64,000 nt of DNA, from NCBI GenBank assembly GCA_013115145.1, contig JAAPAO010000021.1, positions 1 to 64,000 on the forward strand, read 5' to 3'. A program made the position numbers and the translations under genes. Of the stretch, positions 1 through 11,027 are shown in pieces (position 1 is the stretch's first letter; each line of letters opens with the position of its first letter). The notes under the pieces are model-generated. The model searched no databases. It was not told the origin of the DNA and saw only the letters and a program-made list of their open reading frames with translations. The DNA is from Perkinsus chesapeaki. Taxonomy: Eukaryota; Perkinsozoa; Perkinsida; Perkinsidae.

Positions 1-2
1 TC

Positions 3-782
3 AACGGTTCTAGCTACAGCTGTCACCAGGTGATTGCAGCGCCTCTCCCAACCCCAGCGTCTATGGGATTTCCCGGAGTCGAAGAGACCTTTAAGATCTT
101 GGTAGATATCCCCGAAGGGGACAGGCCGATTGTGTTCACTGCATACAGAACTGGTCCTGAGAGGACCTCCCTAGGCGTTGGGGTAGCCTTCGAAGAATAT
201 GTGACCAAAGCCCCAGTGGGCACCGAAAGCTTTGAGGAATACCACAGGCTTCTGTTGCTAACAATTGGGGATCTCAAGATTGTGGTCAGAACTGAGGTTG
301 ATGCCGTGGCGAGTGATCCTCAGAACGGGCCTCTCCCAACAGACTGGAAGTTATGTAAGAAGAGTGAGAAAATGCACTATAAAGCCTACGGCAAGTTTAA
401 TGCCAATGAGACCGTTGTGGAAATGAAGAGCAAGAGTGCGTTCTTTCCTGACTTCCCGTGGAGATCAACATTCTATCAAATGCTACTCGGCAAGGTCGAT
501 AAGTTGGTATTGGGTTGGCATAAGAAGGGCTCCTTTGAACCGCCGAAGGAATACACATTTTCCGAAGTAAGAAAGAGAGTAGACGACGATGTAGATAAGC
601 GCCTCCGCCAACTTGGCGCACTGCTCCGCCGCTTGTTGGAAGTTGGTAAACAGGAGGATATTCCGAAGGCACTGGAGCTGTCCTGGGATGGCGGACGAGC
701 CGATCTTGTCGTACAGGCCCGAAAGGTTGAGAATAGTGGTACCGCGGAGACGCGCAGGTTCGTCGAATCGTTCATAGAGTAA
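3..782 (+). CDS. DXO/RAI1-like decapping nuclease, 5' partial
   Basis: The frame is open from the left edge to a TAA at 780-782, so the N-terminus is probably outside the window; the first in-frame ATG is at 63. Numbering residues from the GTG at 30, three motifs of the DXO/RAI1 family occur in order: G-hydrophobic-x-hydrophobic-E as GVAFE (51-55), EhD as EVD (89-91) and EhK as EMK (131-133). These residues bind the catalytic metals in that family. They are followed by a family-like stretch, LLGKVDKLVLGWHKKGSF. The conserved arginine of motif I would lie upstream and is not seen. DXO/RAI1 enzymes remove incomplete or non-canonical 5' caps from RNA and act in mRNA quality control. Family assignment is fairly sure; substrate (triphosphate, unmethylated cap or NAD cap) cannot be told. 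Confidence 0.7.
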   Translation, partial: NGSSYSCHQVIAAPLPTPASMGFPGVEETFKILVDIPEGDRPIVFTAYRTGPERTSLGVGVAFEEYVTKAPVGTESFEEYHRLLLLTIGDLKIVVRTEVDAVASDPQNGPLPTDWKLCKKSEKMHYKAYGKFNANETVVEMKSKSAFFPDFPWRSTFYQMLLGKVDKLVLGWHKKGSFEPPKEYTFSEVRKRVDDDVDKRLRQLGALLRRLLEVGKQEDIPKALELSWDGGRADLVVQARKVENSGTAETRRFVESFIE

Positions 783-1407
783 CTTGTTACAATCGGTTTT
801 AACCTCCTCATTTTTACTACTAACAGCTCGCGTCCTGTTGCGTTGTACGAAGTACTGTAGTCGTGAATGTGGCACACTAGGGCATGGTTGTTTGCGTGCC
901 AGCACGGAAGTGCGACCCATGAGGAACGGAAACCCGCATGATAGCATTCTCATTGAAACGAGAGCGACTTGAAAGTGTAAAAGCATGCCTCGCATCATCA
1001 TACATTCTAGTGCTCTGGGGTGTCTATGAGGGTGCTCTAGACCCGCTATTTAAATCTCAGTTCATGAAGCACTGTTCCAAGCCGCCCGGAACATACATGG
1101 GTTTTCCATTCTGTGGACACTGGGATAGCTAAATAACCGAAAACAACACCAAACCGTGTATCCCAGGGCGAAAGAGGGCGAGTATTCAAAAAAGCTTGTT
1201 TTTTGTTTGTTTGTTTGGTTGGGGTTTCGGACGATTGTCCGATAGGCGGCTAAGACGTCCTAGGCAATCTCAACCGCCCGAACGATAGGGGGTCGAAGTT
1301 ACGGTCGTGCTGGTAGCATAAAGTTCTTGCGCGCCACGAAACTCAGCTGCGCAGTTTCCCTTTTTTGTTTGACAGCTGCGCGCGCCACTGTAATCGATTG
1401 GTTTCGA
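783..1407. other. Intergenic stretch, no convincing gene
   Basis: No family is recognisable here. A 64-codon ATG-started frame at 938-1132 (+) has no recognisable domain and is probably chance. A run of TTTG/TTTTG units sits at about 1197-1222 shortly upstream of the TFIIF-beta gene and may be leader or promoter sequence. Confidence 0.4.
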
Positions 1408-2862
1408 ATGGATTCTCAAGTCGATGATGATGGAGGGCCTGTAGAGCCGCAAGGGTGAGCCAATTGGTCGCATCGTCGCTTACCGAAACTCATCGGAGAC
1501 GGTCGGCTCTGTACAATCAGCTTTCAGATCCGCAGAGGTCATTGATAAAGTTGTACGGGGCTTAGGAGCCGATCTAAACGCTGAGACCTATCTCGTTAAA
1601 TTGCCCCCCTGGCTGGCTGAGAGGGTGCGGTGTAGTGCACCCGGCACTGAGATAGGTCGGAGTGATCCTATTAATGTTACTGGGAAGGAGAAATGTAGAT
1701 TTGCCGCTACTGGATGCGCTTTGCAGGGGAAGCCATCCGACTTCGAGATAGTAATGACGGTTTTCACGGTAACGTTTAATCTACTGTTTTAGCGTACCAC
1801 AGGGTCGACCCCCGATGGGCTATATCTGTTTGGATTTGGAAGTGATGGTATGGAACAGAATGATATAGAGGTTATTGAGGGTGAGGATGAGCCGGACGTC
1901 AAGAGAGGCTCAGAGGTTATAGTGCGGAAAGTAACGGGCAACAGGCATATGATGCCAATGAGGATGGATGCCAAGTATAAGGCACTTCTCAAGGTAGTAG
2001 TGAGGTAGGGTCCTGTCAGACTTGATGGTGATGGCCTATTAAGACTTTTGACGAGGTTATGTATTAGGATTGACTAATGTATTATAATGTCTCTAATAGT
2101 TAATATCTTATGTCTTCTTGGAGCTGCATTTGTTGGCTTACTGTTGGTGCATATAGTTGAATATATGAATTGTTGTTTACACTAGATTGTAAACTATTCC
2201 AATATGCTATCAGTGACATTGATGCTTTTAGGAACGATTGGCAGCTTCCAACAACGTTGATTTAAAGCATAGGACAGAGGTTGATACTCGATCGGCTGAG
2301 TAACAACGGGATGTCCGGACACTTGGGAGCACAGTTGGTGTTTCAGTGAACTGTTGGCATCACAGCAAGTTAAGATGTTCCAATATGCAGCCTATAGGGG
2401 AGACATAGAAGGTCATTCCAGTGACGACGGTTACTCTGGCGAGGAAGGGTAATAACAAAGGCACCACCTGGCAAAGTTATGCTAGTCTCATAGGCCCAGC
2501 GCTAAACGTATGAGAAGTGAGGGCCCGGGGGCAAGGAGGACCTTAGGGTTCGACGCGAGCACGCTGCCTTTACCAGATGTTCTTATGAGGGTAATACAGG
2601 GCTGGTCGTATGGGCTTGGAGTGTGTGCTGCAGCTATTGGTGGTGGAGGATGTTGGATGGACACTACAGCAGATGGCGAAGCGTCTCAGGGATGAGGGCC
2701 TCACGGTCAACCTCACTCAACTTAGACGGAACCTATCGGATTTATGTGACTACCAAAGGAGGCCTGGGGACAATCAAGCGAAGTAGGAGCGGGGGTCATG
2801 GTGGTCTATAGCGTGTGGTTAGGTACTACTTGAAGGCCGAATACAAAAGAGGGGGTATGTGA
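1408..2862 (+). CDS. TFIIF beta subunit (RAP30-like)
   Basis: Smaller subunit of general transcription factor TFIIF, which binds RNA polymerase II and helps it join and leave the promoter complex in the nucleus. The proposed start is ATG 1408; its short exon joins across an intron (GTGAGC...TTTCAG) to a stretch reading ETYLVKLPPWLAERVR, typical of the TFIIF-beta N-terminal dimerisation domain. A 42-nt intron starts at about 1753. The next exon includes VIVRKVTGNRHMMPMR and DAKYKALLK, as in the family's middle region. The C-terminal winged helix is split by introns: WTLQQMAKRLRDEGLTVN, LSDLCDYQRRPGDNQAK, then across a 40-nt intron (2783-2822) YYLKAEYKRG and a TGA. Exons between about 1990 and 2500 were not all resolved. 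The gene ends 66 nt before the SSRP1 start on the same strand. Confidence 0.78.
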
Positions 2863-2928
2863 CGTACAAGGGGCTTGATATCTAGTTTCAAAAGAGTGGA
2901 AGGACGTTGTTGTGTGTTGAGATTCCCA

Positions 2929-5452
2929 ATGGGGGCTCGGGTAGACTGGAAAAGTGTTAGTGTTTTGGTGGCCGGTTGATGTCCGACTCTGTCCCCGACA
3001 CTCTTTCTTACGGTAAAGGGAGGCCGGTGGTCTGGGTGATTCGGGTGGTGACAGGTACTGTGAGGAAAGCAGGCCGATCGGCACATGGTCTGTTCAAAGC
3101 CAATCATGAGATGCTAGGATGGAGGAATAGGCAGACTGGTCAGACCACTCAGTTGAATAAGGAAGTAGGACGGACATTACGGGTGTATCCGATAATGAAT
3201 AATTAATACCATATTTCCCACAAATCCTCACTGAGGATATCCTTGGTGAAGCTAGAGATAATAGATATTCAAGTCAATATCGCTTGTCAGGACATTGCCT
3301 CTGTCTCGTGGTATAAGGTTAGCAAGGAATGCATGCTAAAGGTAACAAAGGAGGATGCTGCTGTTGGGTGGTAGATGGGGAGCGACTGCGGCCTCATTAG
3401 ATTCTTATGAAGAACGGTGATATATATAAGTACGATGGGTTCCAAGATTCCAACTATGAGACTGTGAAGGCGTTCTTTAAGAAACATTATGGATTGGAAT
3501 TGGCCAAGGAAAAGGTGATTTGGGGGGGTGGGGGGTTGGGAGGCCTTACGGAAGCTGCTTAGATGTCGACGAAGGGCTGGTGCTGGGGTGAGACAAGTTG
3601 GTCTGGCACGGAGCTAGAGTTGAAGAACTCTGACCAGATGGCCTTTGAGATTCAAGCCACTGATATTGCACAGGTAGGCTTGGCAATGTTGGATATCGGC
3701 ATGAAGTCGACGATGAACGTTGCCGAAGAGGGGGTAATTTTGTGGACTATTTACAGAATTCCGGCACATGTTCCACATCTCTTCGCCAAGAGAAGGTGCT
3801 CTCGCTATGGGAGGGCTTGGGGAAGGGCAGAATATATTTAGATCGATCGGTTGGTGGTCAGGTGGTCCCTACTGGGAAGAATGAGGTGGCCTTGGAGTTC
3901 CATGTAGATGACACTAAGGACCCTGATGATGAGAGCTTGGTTGAGCTGAGGTACTAGGGCAAGGATTGGGGCAGGTGAGAGTTTGAAGTGGATAGATTCT
4001 TTATTCCCAATGAGGAGTATGCTACCAAGCTGAAGGAGGAGCTTATACAAAAATCAGGAGCTGCCAGTGGTAGGGATACGAGCTTAAAGATTCCATTAGA
4101 GGTCGCTTGGGGTTAGGCGGTGGAACGACGATCTGCCAGTTCTTGAACATCCCTATTGTGCTGCCCAGAGGCCACTACGATCTGGACATGTTCCGATCCT
4201 CATTCAAGCTCCGAGGAAAGTCCTTTGACTACACTATTAAGTACATGAACGTATCGAGGATGTTCATGTTGCCTAAGCCAGATGGGGTTCATGTGTCCTT
4301 TGTATTGGGGCTTGATCAGCCGGTAGGGCGCCATTATGGGGGGCGATGTGAGGAAAGTGTGGTATCAGGTTCGGCAAGGAAATACGGCTTATAGCTTCCT
4401 GGTGATGCAATATGATAAGGAGAGGGAGGTAGAGGACCTGAGCATTAACCTGGACGATGAGGAGCTGGCAAAGTGCAAGCTACAGAAGGTTGTTAGTGGT
4501 AGCATTGGCAGCGGTTGCCTGCTTTGGAGGGGACTTGGGTGCTGTTAGGTGAAAAGCTGTACGCGGTGATGGGTCAACTGTTCAAGCATGTTACTGGTAA
4601 GAATGTGGTGACACCATGTCAGGACTTCAAGGCATCCAATAGCTACAACTGCGTAAGCGGTGGGAGCTGTAGTGTGGAGGGGAGGATAGGGAGGATGCTT
4701 AGGTGAGGTGCTCTCACAAGGCGAACGATGGGTTCCTATACCCTCTGAAGAAGAGCTTCTTATTTGTTAATAAGCCGGTGATGTGGATACGATACGACGA
4801 CGTGCTGGCAGTCGGTAGGGCGTCCCTACTGCTGCAGTTGTGGCCAGTGATGTGTCGTCGTTGCTGTAGAGTTCTCCCGTGCTGACTCGGGCTTCACGCA
4901 GACACGGTACTTTGATCTGAAGGTATATAAGAAGGGAGAGGGTCAGCCGCATGACTTCCAACAGATGGACAGGTAGGCAGTAGTACATTGTGGGAGGAGG
5001 ATGCCTTGTGGCCTGCAGGTCCGAGTATAACGCGCTCATCGATTTCATACAGAAAGCTGGAATTAGGATCAGGAACTTGGAGGGCTCTGGATTGGGCCTG
5101 GGGGGAAAGAGAGCTCGAGAGGACGGAGCATCGCCTGGTGAGGGCTTGGAGGCATGGTTGGTGGCATCTTGAAGGACGGTGGCAGATGGATCTCCTGATT
5201 TGGGCGACGACCTTCCATCTGAAGATGAGAGTGATGATGAGGATTATGAGGATGACGCTGGAGGAGATGATGAGAGCAGTGGCGGCAGCGATGAGGATGA
5301 GGAGGATGATGAGGATGCGGTAGGAGCTTCGCTCCGCTAGGATTTGGGGGCATGTTTTACATTATTAGGGAAGCGAAGATGAGGAGAAGAAACACAAGCA
5401 TAAGCATCATCATCACCATCATCATAAGAAGGACAAGAAGAGGAAGTCTTGA
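2929..5452 (+). CDS. SSRP1: FACT complex subunit SSRP1/Pob3
   Basis: Histone-chaperone subunit that pairs with SPT16 in FACT to open and rebuild nucleosomes during transcription and replication. Start ATG 2929 begins VDWKSVSVLVA; an intron then joins to GLFKANHEMLGWRNRQTG, the family's N-terminal PH-like domain. Further exons read VSWYKVSKECMLK, KYDGFQDSNYETVKAFF, STKGWCWGETSWSG, PTGKNEVALEF, FIPNEEYATKL, YDLDMFRSSFKLRGKSFDY and SEYNALIDFIQKAGI, covering the dimerisation and middle PH domains in the expected order. The tail is a long Asp/Glu/Ser run, interrupted by a 49-nt intron (5320-5368), then a His/Lys-rich end containing eight consecutive histidines. No HMG box follows, so the architecture is the fungal Pob3 type rather than animal SSRP1. 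At least ten introns are needed; not every junction was fixed. Confidence 0.88.
5320..5368 (+). other. SSRP1 intron carrying the dispersed 13-mer
   Basis: A phase-0 intron between GAT GCG and GGA AGC in the acidic tail of SSRP1. It begins GTAGGAGCTTCGCTCCGCT and ends ATTATTAG. The 5' end can fold as GGAGC-TTC-GCTCC. The 13-mer at 5326-5338 recurs at four other places in this window. Confidence 0.8.
5326..5338 (+). repeat. Dispersed 13-mer GCTTCGCTCCGCT, copy 1
   Basis: Exact copy, seven bases from the 5' splice site of an SSRP1 intron. The other copies are at 45834, 53229, 55771 and 59447. Confidence 0.8.
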
Positions 5453-5640
5453 AGAGACACTATCAACATTGCACGTCATCTCCCTTAGCAAGTATTCCTA
5501 ATGTTAGGATGCTTCCATCTCCGACAAAGTGTTGTTGCGTGAAGTTAGTGTTCGAAGTGGGTCTGGAGAGGAGACCGTCTTCCACAGAGAAGAAGTGGTA
5601 GGCGATTACCGCGGACCTATTGCACGTGGTTAGAGGGCGC

Positions 5641-8489
5641 ATGAGCAGTTATTCGCGAATGTCTATTCGTATAAGTCGACTTGATGAATCTCGTGGCACC
5701 CTTGAGTCATCTTTTGACCGGGAACTTCTACTCTGTGAGCCCCTGGTCCTGGGCTGCGATCCTCAACGGTGTGACCTAGTCCTGAAGGGTCTCTGCAAAA
5801 AGCACTGTACTATATTACTTGACACATCCCTAGCATGGGTCGCATGCACCACTGAGGCAGAAGGCCGGACCTTTATACTAACATCAGACTGCAGTGTAGA
5901 AAAAAGCAATCGAATGAGGGTGGCAGCAAGTCTTGGTCGAGGGCAGAAGCTACTCTATCAGCTGCGGCTGGGAGACCATCTTGTCCTCAGTGCTGACCAT
6001 GGTGTCGAGTGGGAGGTAGCGTTGAGGACTGCTGCTTGGGCTGATAGTGCTGTCACTCGTCAGATTGCTTTAGAGTCGTTGAAAGGGCTCAGGAGGAGGT
6101 CGTCTGATGGTAGCTTCAACTTTGTCGGTGGCACTCAGGCGTACTGTCCAGCAAAGAAGGGCCTACGACGGGAAGTCGATACGGACTTCGATACGCGTTC
6201 TCAGGTCAGACTAATCTGGCCTCCGTCGCCCGGAAGGGAAATATGGCTCGGGCGCCTTCGCTGTTCTCGACCTCCGCATTCAGGCCTCGTTCCCCGATTC
6301 TGATCGAACCCTCTCCCCCAGTGAGAATGACCGCCGTAAAGCCAACAGCTTGTCACAGAACAACAGTAGCCTTCCACCTGGACTAGATGACACTCTCAAG
6401 TCCCCATCAATCACCCATCATCATGAGGAATCACCGTCCCCGGTGGAGCCACTACTGCTAACCAGCGGCGTGGTGAGAGCTATGGATCCGAATCTGACAA
6501 TACCGGTCTTCGGGTAGGTCAGCTCTGGTGCGATTTTTGGTGGTCGAGACTCCTTGGCATCGTCGCTGGCCAGTTTTGGAGGGGGTGTCATGACCGCTGT
6601 GCGAGAGGCCACGCCCGGTGGTGGCATGCTTCGGGTAAGCCTGCTGCCTACTAAAGCGAGGGGAATCGACCCTCATTCAGTCCAGCCTTGGCACGGTGCC
6701 CTATTGTCCCGGTACGACCTACAAAGATGCGGTAAGCCTCTTTACAAGTGGAGTAACGCATTAGGATCAGATATATCACTACAGTGATGACGATGATCAA
6801 GACTCGAATACCAGGCCTTATCGGGACAGCGTGGGGGCGACGGTCAGAGCCTTGTCGGCTGTTCTATTAGAAGCTCTCGGCTCAGGGCATGTGCACTGAT
6901 TCAGCACCACCAACACCGGTTCAAGACAGCTGTATAGAGGAAGATGACCCTCTTGAAGACAGCAGCTCTATAACACCAAAGGGATCGACTGGCTTGGGAG
7001 CGATGGTTGCGGAAACACGGAGAGTGGTGCCGCAACCCCCACCAGCTGCTGCTGCCCCTGATGATGATATCGGCCTGGTCTGCTCGGTCGTGGACGAAAG
7101 AGTGGATCCCAATGATTTCCCTGTAAATACTGATGATGAACTCTTTCATACTGGCATGACGATAAGTACGGACACTGAGGAAGAGGAGAAGGGGGAGGAA
7201 CCACCAACATCCACCAAGTCTGCGAAAACTGCCACTGCGCCACGACCGAAGCCGAAGGCCAAGAGCAAGGCTCGAGCTAAGGGGAAGGCGCGACGGAAGA
7301 GGAGTCCTCAGTCGACAGCGAGTAAAAGGTCTCGAAGAGTTAAAGTTGAGGATACGAGTGATGATGATGATGGTGCTACCAGCGCGGCGGCATATAGTGG
7401 TCGAAGCCCGGTTAGGAAAAGGCGACGACAGAGCACTGGCAGTAGAGACAAAGGCACAGTTAAAGAAGAACCAAAAGTAAATAGAGAATTACGACGGGTT
7501 GAGCTGGTCACTTTAGAAGATAGCGATATGCTTCAGCAGTGAATGTCGGCCATCAACAGCGGACACAAGGAGGCTGTCGGCCTGTGGAGCGAAGGCTGTC
7601 TCCTCGATGAATGGTAAGGCAGGGAAATATCTAGGTTCATGCGAAGAGTTTCTTGGGCACCAGAGGGCACTCCCGGCGCGGATTATGGCACTTATGTTCA
7701 ATAGCCTTTCTAGTATAAGAAGCAACATGCGGTGCGTTCCTCATTCGTGCGTTTGGTGATTCCTCGTGAGCGAGGATTTCGCAGTGCAACTGGGTGTTTG
7801 ATACCAGTGAGTGTGCTGGGTTGTTTGGCTCCACAGTCCCTCGTGTTTGCCGAGCCGCTAGTCCTCGTGTCCCTTGTACTCAGGTGAGGTGGTGATGTTC
7901 GTGGCTGACCGTATAAAAAGATCTGCAAAACTGATGTCTGCCATTTGTCGGGGTATACCCGTTGTCAGTAGCAAATATGTCCTGCAGTGCTTTGACAAGG
8001 GAGAGATAGCTCAACCATATGATGACACGGACTGGCTGAAGGATGCAGCTGGGGAGAGCCATTGGGGCTTCACTCTCAGTCGGTCGATAAGACTTGCTAG
8101 AAATAATGGCCCGGTCTTGAAGGGTTACCAAGTAGGCGAGGATTGGGCGGCAAGGCTTACTGGCTGCTGTTTGGTGTTAGATTCACTGCGCCACGAAAAG
8201 CACGGCCACAAAAGACTTCAAAGAGACTGTGGCAGCTGCTGGAGCTACCTACTTGCCGAGTCTTCCGGCTCGGATACCTGATGAGCGTAAATCCTAGTGT
8301 TCGTACAAGTTGCCAGGTTTTAGTTTAGGCAAAGACTGGCTCCTCGTGATCGTTGAAAACGAAGAGACCCGTGGAGACTTACGACTGGTCCGAAAACTGA
8401 AGCTGCCCTGTGTGTATGTGAAGGAGCTCGTTATGGCTGCGGCCACTACTCAAGAGCTGCAGCTTGCTAAATACGCCGTCGAAATATAA
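5641..8489 (+). CDS. FHA and tandem-BRCT protein (MDC1-like layout)
   Basis: Likely a nuclear phosphopeptide-binding adaptor of the DNA-damage response. From ATG 5641 the first about 130 residues look like an FHA domain: LVLGCDPQRCDLVL, the CKKHCTI core and LRLGDHLVLS. A long low-complexity linker follows, rich in Ser, Pro and acids, then a basic stretch (KPKAKSKARAKGKARRKR) near 7250-7300. At the C-terminus a BRCT repeat reads VMFVADRIKRSAKLMSAI and GIPVVSSKYVLQCF (about 7890-8000). A second follows after introns: ATKDFKETVAAAGATYLPSL and LVRKLKLPCVYVKELV, ending with TAA 8487-8489. FHA at the N-terminus with paired BRCTs at the far C-terminus is the MDC1 order; NBS1 has all three together at the N-terminus. 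The exon structure between 7550 and 7880 is unresolved. Confidence 0.68.
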
Positions 8490-8496
8490 TTATTTT

Positions 8497-9221
8497 ATGC
8501 ACATGATGATGATCGATGCAGATGCTTGCGGGGTATACTATGACTACACTTTTACTAACATGCCTGCATACTCTTAAACAGCAGCTTTGAGTTCGTCAGA
8601 AAGAGTAGTGGTGGAAAGCTTCAAGTATCTTCTAATCGATATATCAATACAGTAAGTCATATAGTTATTTTTACAATGGTATTGCCATTGACGGAAGTAA
8701 GCCCCGGCGAGTACGAGGTGGTAGGCCCTGCAAAACATGGGATAACTGCCCGGCTACTCGAAGGGTAACGTAGTCGTATCTCGGCACATCTGGTACCTTT
8801 CTCAGGCATCTTGTGCCGGATCCTTCGGTACCGGGTTACACACCGCCATCTGGAGCACAGGACTCACTACCGTCCCTGCAGGACTCTCTTTTATTATCTT
8901 TAAGGGGTGTTCCGGGCACACAGGTGTATGTAACCGAAGATGCGGGCGGATATCTTGGCCGATGCACTGTGAAGAAGCTACTGAATAACGGACAAGAGTA
9001 GGAGTAGACGTGTTGGAGTTATAGCTGTTATGATCCTCAGAGTCGTACTTCACAGAGATGACCAAGCAGGTCGCCGAGGGTTTGTTATAGCAACGAACAG
9101 TGTGGAATACATAATCCCACCCGCAGACTTCGATCCTGTTCAAAGCATACAAGAGGCATTGAGAGCCGATGCCCTTTACCGAGAGGAGAGACGGAGGAAG
9201 CATATTTCATTCAGACGGTGA
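8497..9221 (+). CDS. Small unrecognised protein, multi-exon
   Basis: No family recognised. Joined exons give a coding-like chain: LSSSERVVVESFKYLLIDIS, then PGEYEVVGPAKHGITARLLE, then VPDPSVPGYTPPSGAQ through GTQVYVTEDAGGYLGRCTV, and finally VVLHRDDQAGRRGFVIATN through ALYREERRRKHISFRR, stopping at TGA 9219-9221. Introns begin at about 8652 (GTAAGT) and 8766 (GTAACG). The join near 9000 and the first exon (ATG 8497 proposed) are uncertain. The short, partly hydrophobic beta-rich segments could be a small soluble domain. It sits between the FHA-BRCT gene and the ubiquitin-like gene, all on the plus strand. Confidence 0.4.
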
Positions 9222-9440
9222 GGGAGATCATCTCTGCCAATGTTGCACAGCTATTTTTAGGCACATAAAGTCTAGGCAAGAACGCGAGAAGGCCGTAAGG
9301 GAGTATCAGCATCGGAATGCATCTTGGAATTGATTCCATTTCAACTCAACCTTTCTTTTTGCTTCCTAGTGCTGCTGCGCCTTCTGGGGACAGGGAGTTG
9401 GTCATAGAGCTAGTTTGTCAGTGAATCTGTCCCTCTGGAG

Positions 9441-11027
9441 ATGCCGCCATTCTTCTTCACAGAGCAAGCTGCCAGTGAATTTGTTTTCCTCGACGTCGGG
9501 GTAGCTGACGCCGTGAAAGGTATCAAGGATAAGATCGAAACCAAGACTGGAATTTCTGCTGGCAACCAGTCGCTAACCTTATTGGGCGAACGGCTCGATG
9601 AAAGTCGCTTCATGTACGAGTACAACTCTAACAAGGCCACGAAGCTCCATTTGGTACTTCACAACTATGGGCCACTCGCTGTCACCGTTATGGATGACAA
9701 GACGAACACTTTTAAGATTGAAACTGACGCTGCTGCTACAGTTGATAGCATGAAGAGGAAGCTTCAGGAAATTGCTTCAGTTCCGGTGGACGAACAAGAG
9801 CTCATCTTTGCTGGAAAACCCGAGTGCAACGATACTGTGGTGTCTGATTATATGATGCACGAGTCAACAAGGCATATCTTCCTGAGACTCACCACAAGGG
9901 TTGAGATCTCCGTGGAAAATGTGGTGCCTCCCAAGTCTAAGATCACCCTTGACGTCGAACCAAGCTGGACCCTCGAAGATATTCAGAGACTTACCCAGCG
10001 CGTATACGGTATCCCTTCCGATCATCAAATGTGGTTTATCGCTGGAAGCGGTCAGAGGTTAGAGCGAGGTCGTTCTGTCGCGGACTGCAACTGTAGAGGA
10101 CTCTCCACGGTTGACATGATGCTGAGTATCTTGGGTGTACCACAGATCTCTGCTAAGACAGTGAGCGGCGAGATCTACCGTACCGAGGTCAAGCCGTCAG
10201 ACTCGACCGCTGATCTGAAGTCTAAGGTTCACTTTAAAACAGGTGTTCCTCCCGACCAGCAAGAGATCTTCGTTGGAGAGAAGCTCCTCAGTGAAGAAGG
10301 TATCCTCGCTGACCATATCAAGACTGAGACTAGGGTTGCTTGCACCTTGCGCATCCGTGGGTATGTCAAGCTGTTCGTGGAAACGGGTGTGAGTGAAGCT
10401 TACGTTGTGCACACAGCTACTACCGCGACGGTGAGGACTGTCAAAGAAGAAATCGGGAATAAGATGGGACTATGCGTTCTCAGTCAGCCGCTCATCTGTG
10501 ATGATGCTGAGCTGGAAGACGGTCGGGCGCTGTCGGACTACTTTGGTGACGGCCGTGGCCCGTTCTTCGCAGTCGAGGTGCAGGGCATGCTGAAAGTCGC
10601 TGTCGACGCGGGCGTTCGCGGCCAGTTTGATGTTACCATTGGGGATACCCAAAGTGGTAAAGACCTGAAATTTCGCGTATGTCAAGAGCTGGTGCTACCA
10701 ACTGATCATGTTAAAATTCTGTGGAAAGGATCGGAAGTCGCACACGACTCGTCACTGAGTATGATGCATGAGAACACAGGTCCCTTAGCGGTGGAAGTCA
10801 ATACTGGTATGGAAATATACGTGGAGGCCGACAAGAAGGAGTTTACTCTAACAGTTTCAGCTTCCGATACCATCAAGACCATCAAAGCTTTGGCTGAAGA
10901 ATTGGGCGTCAACCTCGAAAATCAGGTGCTGTGCTATGAGGTCACCCCCCTCTGTGCCGAGAAGACACTTGAAGATTATAATATCAGGAATGGTGACTAT
11001 CTAGACGTGAGATCTATTCAGTACTGA
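9441..11027 (+). CDS. Protein of seven tandem ubiquitin-like domains
   Basis: A 528-residue single-exon protein from ATG 9441, unusual among its intron-rich neighbours. It divides into about seven units of roughly 75 residues, each with the beta-grasp pattern: a hydrophobic strand, a T/S-x-x-x-(hydrophobic)-K helix start (TVDSMKRKLQEIASVP, TADLKSKVHFKTGVPPDQQE, TIKTIKALAEELGV) and a strand such as ELIFAGK or VKILWKGSE. Approximate borders are 1-74, 75-150, 151-230, 231-308, 309-385, 386-455 and 456-528. The repeats are strongly divergent. None ends in the Gly-Gly needed for processing or conjugation, and the protein ends ...YLDVRSIQY. It is therefore unlikely to release ubiquitin and more likely a scaffold or binding protein. 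Codon use looks biased and uniform, which may mean high expression. Function unknown. Confidence 0.75.
   Translation: MPPFFFTEQAASEFVFLDVGVADAVKGIKDKIETKTGISAGNQSLTLLGERLDESRFMYEYNSNKATKLHLVLHNYGPLAVTVMDDKTNTFKIETDAAATVDSMKRKLQEIASVPVDEQELIFAGKPECNDTVVSDYMMHESTRHIFLRLTTRVEISVENVVPPKSKITLDVEPSWTLEDIQRLTQRVYGIPSDHQMWFIAGSGQRLERGRSVADCNCRGLSTVDMMLSILGVPQISAKTVSGEIYRTEVKPSDSTADLKSKVHFKTGVPPDQQEIFVGEKLLSEEGILADHIKTETRVACTLRIRGYVKLFVETGVSEAYVVHTATTATVRTVKEEIGNKMGLCVLSQPLICDDAELEDGRALSDYFGDGRGPFFAVEVQGMLKVAVDAGVRGQFDVTIGDTQSGKDLKFRVCQELVLPTDHVKILWKGSEVAHDSSLSMMHENTGPLAVEVNTGMEIYVEADKKEFTLTVSASDTIKTIKALAEELGVNLENQVLCYEVTPLCAEKTLEDYNIRNGDYLDVRSIQY

Noticed and set aside
938-1132. Small protein between the DXO-like and TFIIF-beta genes
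   Set aside because: ATG-started but only 64 codons, with no signal peptide, domain or splice continuation that I could support.
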